Positions 18,813 to 25,244 of a stretch of 35,099 bases of DNA are shown here, one piece after another. Within the stretch, counting starts at the first letter, position 1; every line of letters begins with the position of its first letter. The notes under the pieces were generated by a model. The model saw only the letters and a list, made by a program, of their open reading frames with translations, had not been told where the DNA came from and searched no databases. This stretch comes from Dehalococcoidia bacterium (GTDB lineage: Bacteria; Chloroflexota; Dehalococcoidia; Dehalococcoidales; Fen-1064): positions 1 to 35,099 of the forward strand of contig PMMG01000016.1 of the NCBI GenBank assembly GCA_003162335.1, written 5' to 3'. The position numbers and the translations under genes are program-made.

Positions 18813-21293
18813 ATGTCGAACAAACCCGGATCGGAGAAAACAACCAAAGCCAGCATCCCCATCACGGGGATGACCTGTACTACCTGCGCCGTTACCATCG
18901 AGAAAGGCCTGGCAGAAACCCCCGGCGTAGAGAAGGCCGCAGTTAATTTCGGTTCGGAAAAAGCCACAATAGCATATAACCCGGATAAAGTCAGCCTGGA
19001 GCAAATCAAGGAAACCATCTCCGGATTAGGCTATGCAGTCGCCACCCAAAAATCCATTTACCTCGTCACCGGCATGATGTGCGCCACTTGCGTACAGCAT
19101 GTGGAAGAAGCGCTGAAAAGCGTGCCCGGCGTGGTCTCGGCCGTCGTCAACCTGGGTTCGGAAAAAGCTACTGTTGAATACCTGCCGGGTGTCACCTATG
19201 CGGATTTGAAAAAAGCCGTCGCGGATGCCGGTTATGAACTGGGCGCGGAATTAAAAGCCCTTGAAGATGTCAGCGCGACAGCGCAGCGCGAAGTCCGCAA
19301 AATCCGGAACCGGTTTATTTTTGCCGCGATTCTAACCGTTCCAATTGTTATTATGATGCTCACCCCGACCTTTAAAGGCATGGAATATTTGCTCTGGGCG
19401 CTGGCCACACCGGTGCAGTTCTGGGCCGGCTGGCGTTTTTACAAAGGGGCCTGGGGCGCGCTCCGGCACCGCACCACCGATATGAATACGCTCATCGCCG
19501 TGGGGACTTCCGCGGCTTATCTTTACAGCGTGGTTGCCACGCTGTTCCCTTCACTATTCACCTCCAATGGCTTGAAGGCGAATGTCTATTTCGATACTTC
19601 CTCGGCGATTATCACCCTGATCCTGCTGGGACGGTACCTGGAAGCCCGCGCCAAAGGCCGGACCTCGGAAGCCATTAAAAAACTGATCGGACTGCAGCCG
19701 AAAACCGCCGTTGTGGTACGGGACGGCCAGGAACAGCAAATTCCTATCGATGCAGTGCTCACCGGCGACCTCGTGCTGGTCAAACCCGGCGAGCGCGTGC
19801 CGGTCGACGGCATCCTGCGCGAGGGCTATTCGAGCCTGGACGAATCGATGATCACCGGTGAAAGCATCCCCGTCGAAAAGAAACCGGGGGATGAGGTCAT
19901 CGGCGCTACGATCAATAAGACCGGCAGCTTCCGGTTCGAGGCTACCAAAATCGGCAAAGATACCACGCTGGCGCGCATCGTCCGGCTGGTGGAAGAAGCG
20001 CAGGGCAGCAAAGCCCCGGTGCAAAGACTGGCCGATGTCATCGCCAGCTATTTCGTCCCGATCGTCATCAGCATCGCCGTGATTACTTTCCTTGTCTGGT
20101 TTTTTGCCGGTCCGTCGCCGTCATTAACCTACGCCTTCCTCAACTTCGTGGCAGTGCTGGTTATTGCCTGCCCCTGTGCATTGGGTCTGGCCACACCCAC
20201 CGCGATCATTGTCGGCACCGGCAAAGGGGCTGAATACGGCATCCTCATCCGCAGCGCCGAAACACTGGAAAAAGCGCATAAAATCAACGCCGTCCTTTTA
20301 GACAAGACCGGCACTTTGACGCTGGGAAAACCGGCAGTCACGGATGTTATTCCCGCGGCGGGTTTTACCGAAGCGGAAATCCTGCGTCTGGCCGCCTCCG
20401 CCGAAAAGAACTCCGAGCACTCACTGGCTGAAGCAATCGTCAAAGCAGCGGCAGTGAAAGGTCTGGAGCTTTCACCCGCGACCGAGTTTAATGCCATGCC
20501 CGGCTTCGGCATCGAAGCAATGGTGGAAGGTAAAAAACTGTTGTTGGGCAATTTGAAATTGACACAGGAACACAATCTGGTTTTAGGCCAGCAGGAAGTG
20601 CGCGCCAATGAACTGTGGTATGAAGGTAAAACCGTTATGTTCGTCGGCATCGACGGACAGGCTGCAGGCTTGATCGCGCTGGCCGATACCATCAAGCCCG
20701 ACGCTGTTTATGTCGTCAAACAATTGCAAAAGATGGGTATCGAAGTGGCAATGGTCACCGGCGATAATCAGCGCACCGCCGAGGCGATCTCCAAACAGGC
20801 CGGAATCGAGCGCGTTTTTGCGGATGTCCTGCCGGAACATAAAGCCGACGAAGTGAAAAAACTGCAGGCAGAAGGTAAGGTCGTCGCAATGGTCGGCGAC
20901 GGCATCAACGACGCCCCTGCTTTAGCCCAGGCGGATGTCGGTATCGCCATCGGCACCGGCACGGATGTTGCCATGGAAACCGGCGATATTACGCTAATCC
21001 GCGGCGAATTAAGCGGTATCCCCACCGCGATTGCCTTGAGCAAACGCACGCTGCGCACAATCCGCCAGAACCTCTTCTGGGCATTTGCCTATAACGTCAT
21101 CCTGATTCCGGTTGCCGCCGGTATTTTATACCTTGTCTTCAGAAATAATCCGGTGCCTTCCGGCCTCCATTTTATTCTCGGCGACCGCGGCTTTTTAAAC
21201 CCGATCATGGCCGCAGCAGCGATGGCTTTAAGCTCCATCACCGTCGTCACCAATTCCCTGCGCCTCCGCACCTTCAAACATGTTAAGGCTTAA
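18813..21293 (+). CDS. copA: Copper-translocating P-type ATPase with two N-terminal HMA domains
   Basis: GMTCTTC and GMMCATC metal-binding motifs, [44 protein letters not shown]. Confidence 0.95.
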   Translation: MSNKPGSEKTTKASIPITGMTCTTCAVTIEKGLAETPGVEKAAVNFGSEKATIAYNPDKVSLEQIKETISGLGYAVATQKSIYLVTGMMCATCVQHVEEALKSVPGVVSAVVNLGSEKATVEYLPGVTYADLKKAVADAGYELGAELKALEDVSATAQREVRKIRNRFIFAAILTVPIVIMMLTPTFKGMEYLLWALATPVQFWAGWRFYKGAWGALRHRTTDMNTLIAVGTSAAYLYSVVATLFPSLFTSNGLKANVYFDTSSAIITLILLGRYLEARAKGRTSEAIKKLIGLQPKTAVVVRDGQEQQIPIDAVLTGDLVLVKPGERVPVDGILREGYSSLDESMITGESIPVEKKPGDEVIGATINKTGSFRFEATKIGKDTTLARIVRLVEEAQGSKAPVQRLADVIASYFVPIVISIAVITFLVWFFAGPSPSLTYAFLNFVAVLVIACPCALGLATPTAIIVGTGKGAEYGILIRSAETLEKAHKINAVLLDKTGTLTLGKPAVTDVIPAAGFTEAEILRLAASAEKNSEHSLAEAIVKAAAVKGLELSPATEFNAMPGFGIEAMVEGKKLLLGNLKLTQEHNLVLGQQEVRANELWYEGKTVMFVGIDGQAAGLIALADTIKPDAVYVVKQLQKMGIEVAMVTGDNQRTAEAISKQAGIERVFADVLPEHKADEVKKLQAEGKVVAMVGDGINDAPALAQADVGIAIGTGTDVAMETGDITLIRGELSGIPTAIALSKRTLRTIRQNLFWAFAYNVILIPVAAGILYLVFRNNPVPSGLHFILGDRGFLNPIMAAAAMALSSITVVTNSLRLRTFKHVKA

Positions 21294-21307
21294 CCTGTTC
21301 GCTCACC

Positions 21308-21360
21308 GTCATTGCGAGGAACGAAGCAATCTCAGGGAGGCGGGGTATTCAATCCCAGAC
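21308..21360 (+). repeat. GTCATTGCGAGGAACGAAGCAATCTCAGGG dispersed repeat
   Basis: Near-identical 50-nt match to the copy at about 3808-3857 (..GGAGGCGGGGTATTCAATCCCA); shorter variants near 6891 and 30979. Confidence 0.85.
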
Positions 21361-21486
21361 CGTCATACCGTCGACAACCGGTATCCAATTCTATTATTTT
21401 TTAATATTTGAATTTGCTTGGGATTTGGTGTTTGGAACTTGGAATTTAATATCTGTAAAGTGTGTGCAGCCCACAAGAAGCAATTC

Positions 21487-21696
21487 TGAGATTGTCCGAA
21501 AAATACCTATTGTAAGAAATTCATATGGATTCCTCCCGCGCTTCCTTTTGGAAATTGATATGAGTGAGGGACCTGCGGCGATCAAGTCGGGAATGACAAG
21601 TCGTGAATATTCTATTACAGTGAAACTGTAATAGAATATTTGTTTTTGTCATTGTCGGGCTTGACCCGACAATCCAGGATATTTCAGACAGCCTCA
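21487..21696 (+). repeat. MITE-like element copy B (with internal insertion), homology tail to about 21765
   Basis: TGAGATTGTCCGAAAAATAC...TTTCAGACAGCCTCA; same internal palindromes as A, C, D. Confidence 0.85.
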
Positions 21697-21966
21697 TAAG
21701 ATACTTACCAAATAATGTATTAAGGCCACAGTACTTTTTTGTAATCAATTACATCAAAATGTGGGAAGTGATTATTTCAACTAACTGCAGACCTCGGAGG
21801 GATTTTATTGATAAAAGTGGCACAGGCTTCTGCGCCAATAGTAATGGTGACTTAACATATAAATAACTGCAATAATTCCCTTGATTAAACACCTGAAATA
21901 CGTTATATTGATCTGAAAAGAACTATTCCGGAGAGATATAATGACCGGTAATAAAGGGGGCAAAGA

Positions 21967-22773
21967 GTGTTTGAAATCATCAACTCACCCTGGACAAAAA
22001 CAATCATGCGTCCCTTACTTAACAAAGACTTGGGGGCAGGATACAAAAGCCCTTCCCAAAAAATCAGAGTGTTAACCGAAGAATGGGTTGGCGAGGAAGT
22101 TTTTTGTCCATCTTGCGGCGCATGTATCAACAGATACGAGCATAATCGTCCCGTTGCCGACTTCTACTGTCCCATCTGTAAAGAAGAATATGAACGCAAA
22201 AGTAAGAGAAAAAGTTTTGGCAGTAAGATTGTAGATGGAGCTTTTGAGACTGCCATTGAACGATTAAAAGGCAACCTTAATCCTAATTTATTCTTATTGG
22301 CTTATAACCCGCAGAATTATGAGGTCTTGAATTTCTGCGTCATACCAAAGTATTTCTTTGTTCCCCAGACAGTAGAAAAACGTAAACCACTTACTAAAAC
22401 TGCACGCAGAGCTGGCTGGGTTGGTTGTAATTTTGTCCTAGACAGTATTCCACAAACGGCGAGAATATTCTACATCAAAGATAAGGTTCAATTGCCCTAT
22501 AAAGGCATATTAGAGCATTGGAAGAAAACACTGTTTTTGAAGGAAGAACCAAGACTTGGGGAGCGAGGCTGGATAATAGATATCATGAATTGCATCGATA
22601 AGCTTGGTATGAAGGAATTCTCACTTGCTGATGTTTATGTTTTCGAAAAGGAGTTGTATATAAAACACCCACATAACCTCCATATACGAGACAAGATCAG
22701 ACAACAACTGCAGATATTGAGAGATAGTGGCTATTTAGAATTTCTGGGACGAGGAAGGTATCGAAGAACGTAA
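21967..22773 (+). CDS. dpnI: DpnI-like type IIM (methyl-directed) restriction endonuclease
   Basis: Strong recalled similarity to DpnI: SQKIRVLTEEWV..CPSCG..NRPVADFYCPICKEEYERKSK (PD-(D/E)XK plus Cys4 zinc site), RKPLTKTARRAGWVGCN, RGWIIDIMNCIDKLG, IRDKIRQQLQILRDSGYLEFLGRGRYR (C-terminal wHTH). GTG start called; internal ATG at 22006 is an alternative. Confidence 0.92.
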   Translation: MFEIINSPWTKTIMRPLLNKDLGAGYKSPSQKIRVLTEEWVGEEVFCPSCGACINRYEHNRPVADFYCPICKEEYERKSKRKSFGSKIVDGAFETAIERLKGNLNPNLFLLAYNPQNYEVLNFCVIPKYFFVPQTVEKRKPLTKTARRAGWVGCNFVLDSIPQTARIFYIKDKVQLPYKGILEHWKKTLFLKEEPRLGERGWIIDIMNCIDKLGMKEFSLADVYVFEKELYIKHPHNLHIRDKIRQQLQILRDSGYLEFLGRGRYRRT

Positions 22774-23033
22774 TGAGAGAATATATTTTTCTTACATCCG
22801 AAGGCACAACATTTCAGCCTGATAGCACCAGTTCAGAGCCTGATATTGAAAATATGCAAGTAATAGGCTTTGTTGGCGGCGATACAGTTCAAGACGCCGT
22901 GATAAGGTTGGTTGAGCTAAATGAGTACTTAGCCAACACGAATTTCGATGAAATCTTCGCAATTTCGCTTGCAGATGACCACCGGGAATACTTCTCTCTG
23001 AGAGATATCTTACGGAAATCTGGTGGCACTTGA
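22773..23033 (+). CDS. Small hypothetical protein coupled to the DpnI-like gene
   Basis: Start overlaps the DpnI stop (TAATG); 86 aa; same low-GC composition. Confidence 0.6.
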   Translation: MREYIFLTSEGTTFQPDSTSSEPDIENMQVIGFVGGDTVQDAVIRLVELNEYLANTNFDEIFAISLADDHREYFSLRDILRKSGGT

Positions 23034-23111
23034 TACGTGATTTAGATACAAATGCCCGAAAAAGCAGGAGCAACTTGTTTTTGGAAACTCTGGAGGGAAG
23101 GAGAACCTACA

Positions 23112-23411
23112 ATGAGAGCTTGGGTAAATGGTATCGAATGTCGGTTTTTCTATGATGAGGTTATTTCGGATGAGAAAGCACCTGATGGTTATTCTTATCG
23201 ATATTACCTGAGACACGATGAAGACAACTGGATTAAACCGATAAGCATAGAACCGCATGTATTTGTTAACTTTTTTGGCACGGTATTTATGAAAGACCAA
23301 TTGGAATTTGATAAAAACAGGTATATTGATGTAAACAAATTTAAATTCGAAGGGAAATATGTTGTCTTTGGAATACGAAAAACAGCGACGAACAAAATGC
23401 TGGGAATATAA
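23112..23411 (+). CDS. Small hypothetical protein, third gene of the DpnI-like island
   Basis: Start placed at ATGAGAGCTTGG preceded by GGAGGGAAGGAG (the track's 23052 start lacks an obvious RBS). Confidence 0.55.
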   Translation: MRAWVNGIECRFFYDEVISDEKAPDGYSYRYYLRHDEDNWIKPISIEPHVFVNFFGTVFMKDQLEFDKNRYIDVNKFKFEGKYVVFGIRKTATNKMLGI

Positions 23412-23437
23412 TAGCCATCTCGTTTTTAAACAACATT

Positions 23438-24352
23438 CTATCCCTTCATTCTCTGCAAATACTTGTGTGCCTGCAGCGCCGCTTTGGCGCCTTCCCCGGC
23501 CGCTATGACAATCTGCTTTTCCGGCACGTTCGTCACGTCCCCCGCAGCAAAAAGCCCGGGTATTTCTGTCTCGCAGGAGCAATTGACCGGCACCTCGCCG
23601 CTGTGATTCAGCTTCAATAAATCCTTGACCATATCGGAGTTCGGCGCCAACCCGATTTCGATGAACACCCCGGTATCATCCAGCTGGCGGCTTTCCCCCG
23701 TTTTCATGTTTTTCACCACGATACCGTCTACGAGACCCATGCCCAGCACTTTTTCCGTCTGGTATTCCGTATAAATAGTCAAATTTTTGGCTTCTGCCAG
23801 TTTCTCGATCATGATTGCGTCGCCGGAAAGCGGCGTGACTGAGACCATGTCCACGTGCTCCGCGATTTTCACCATATCCAACGCCGCCTCGATCGCCGAA
23901 TTGCCGCCGCCGATCACCGCCACTTTTTGTCCGGCAAAGATCGGACCGTCACAGATCGCGCAGTAAGTAACGCCGCGCCCGGTCAATTCCATTTCGCCTT
24001 CCACATTCAGCCGCCGCGGTCGTTTTCCGGAGGCCAGTAGCACCACTTTACCCTGGTATGCTTCCCCCGCTTCGCACACAACCTCGAAACCACCCTCGAT
24101 CTTCTTGATCTGTTTTACTTTAGGACCGATTTTTTTAGCGATCGGAAACTGCTCGACCTGCTGCTGGAATTTGGCGATCAGGTCGCGCCCTTCGATGAAC
24201 TGGTATCCCAGGTAATTCTCGACGCCGCTCGTCCAGTTCACCTGCCCGCCGATATCGCTGGCAATCAACAAAGTGTCAACTCTTTTCCGTGCCGAATAGA
24301 CTGCTGCCGCCATGCCTGCCGGCCCGCCGCCGACGATAATTATTTCGTACAT
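23438..24352 (-). CDS. trxB: Thioredoxin reductase (NAD(P)/FAD-dependent)
   Basis: YEIIIVGGGPAGMAAAVYSARKR, GVTYCAICDGPIF (CxxC), AVIGGGNSAIEAAL, GLFAAGDVTNVPEKQIVIAAGEGAKAA; start at ATGTAC with GGAGG upstream. Confidence 0.93.
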   Translation of the reverse strand: MYEIIIVGGGPAGMAAAVYSARKRVDTLLIASDIGGQVNWTSGVENYLGYQFIEGRDLIAKFQQQVEQFPIAKKIGPKVKQIKKIEGGFEVVCEAGEAYQGKVVLLASGKRPRRLNVEGEMELTGRGVTYCAICDGPIFAGQKVAVIGGGNSAIEAALDMVKIAEHVDMVSVTPLSGDAIMIEKLAEAKNLTIYTEYQTEKVLGMGLVDGIVVKNMKTGESRQLDDTGVFIEIGLAPNSDMVKDLLKLNHSGEVPVNCSCETEIPGLFAAGDVTNVPEKQIVIAAGEGAKAALQAHKYLQRMKG

Positions 24353-24391
24353 CAAACCTCCGGGGGTCAAATAATTTATCAGTCAGAATTA

Positions 24392-24554
24392 TGAAGCTGT
24401 CCGAAAATACTATTGGTAGAAATTTATATGGATTCCCGATCAGGTCGGGAATGACAAGTCGTGGATATTCTATTCCAGCAAAACTGGAATGGAATATTCG
24501 TTTTTGTCATTGTCGGGCTTGACCCGACAATCCAGAATATTTCGGACAACCTCA
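24392..24554 (+). repeat. MITE-like element copy C
   Basis: TGAAGCTGTCCGAAAATAC...TTTCGGACAACCTCA with three internal palindromes. Confidence 0.88.
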
Positions 24555-24608
24555 CAAGGTACTTACGAAGTAATGTATCAAGAGAGAATTGCCCTTTAAC
24601 TAATCCAC

Positions 24609-24872
24609 CTATTTCGCCAGTAATTCGTCGATCCTGTCCTTGTTAAACCCTATGATTATTTCTTCCCCGATCATGACTACCGGCACGCCCATTTGCCCGG
24701 ATTTTTGAATCATTTCTTTCGCCTTTTCACGGTCATGCCCGACATCGTAATCCTGGAATTTGACACCTTTACTTGAAAGATACTCTTTCACTCTAAAACA
24801 CCATGGTCAAGTGGTGGTGGAGTATACGGTCACGGGTTTGTGTTCGGGCAATCTGGCGATTTCTTCGGTCAT
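24609..24872 (-). CDS. Candidate selenocysteine-containing glutaredoxin/YruB-like redoxin (in-frame UGA at 24807-24809)
   Basis: Reading through UGA gives MTEEIARLPEHKPVTVYSTTTUPWCFRVKEYLSSKGVKFQDYDVGHDREKAKEMIQKSGQMGVPVVMIGEEIIIGFNKDRIDELLAK, a complete 87-residue redoxin with UPWC in place of CPWC; GGAGG six nt upstream of ATG. Confidence 0.78.
24774..24790 (-). promoter_or_regulatory. Candidate bacterial SECIS apical hairpin
   Basis: UGAAAGA-GUA-UCUUUCA (7-bp perfect stem), loop begins 24 nt 3' of the UGA, with a possible lower helix UUUUA/UAAAG. Confidence 0.45.
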
Positions 24873-25006
24873 TTTCATCCTCCGGTCTAGATTTATCTGA
24901 TACCCTTAGCGTCAATATACGTTATTGGTTATAGTAATTCAAGCACATTTTTAATGCAGTGATAAATGTCACTTGAAGGGAGGAAAACCAGAATCACAGT
25001 TAGCCC

Positions 25007-25170
25007 TGAGGCTGTCCGACAATAGCTATTGGAAGAAATTTATATGGATTCCCGATCAGGTCGGGAATGACAAGTCGTGGATATTCTATTCCAGCAAAAC
25101 TGGAATAAAATATTCGTTTTTGTCATTGTCGGGCTTGACCCGACAATCCAGAAGATATTAGACAGCTCCA
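25007..25170 (+). repeat. MITE-like element copy D, homology tail to about 25217
   Basis: TGAGGCTGTCCGACAATAG...ATTAGACAGCTCCA; nearly identical internally to copy C. Confidence 0.88.
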
Positions 25171-25244
25171 CTGCTATAGTACTTTATTTTGTAATCAACC
25201 ACTTAAAATAAATGTAGAGCGAGTTGGAGGGGGCGAATCAACAT

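Noticed and set aside
18813-21293. Copper-resistance island around copA
   Set aside because: No metallochaperone, CsoR/CopY-type regulator or oxidase is adjacent; only an ordinary CopA is supported.
21941-21966. ATG at 21941 with good GGAGA RBS as the DpnI-like start
   Set aside because: It is out of frame with the DpnI-like protein (26 nt offset) and gives only a short ORF of about 44 codons; the region also reads as a TATAAT-like promoter element.
24609-24791. Calling the redoxin as a 60-aa protein starting at the internal GTG or as a simple pseudogene
   Set aside because: The upstream frame has RBS, ATG and the correct first beta strand, and the stop is exactly UGA at the catalytic Cys; the truncated form would lack the active site. 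Pseudogene remains possible but is the weaker reading.
13860-25170. GATC inside the MITE first hairpin (CCCGATCAGGTCGGG) as a purposeful target of the nearby DpnI-like enzyme
   Set aside because: GATC is frequent throughout the window, and DpnI requires methylation; coincidence is sufficient.
21487-25170. Interpretation of the repeats as a CRISPR array
   Set aside because: Units are about 164 bp, spaced by kilobases with genes between, and have no regular spacers or cas genes.
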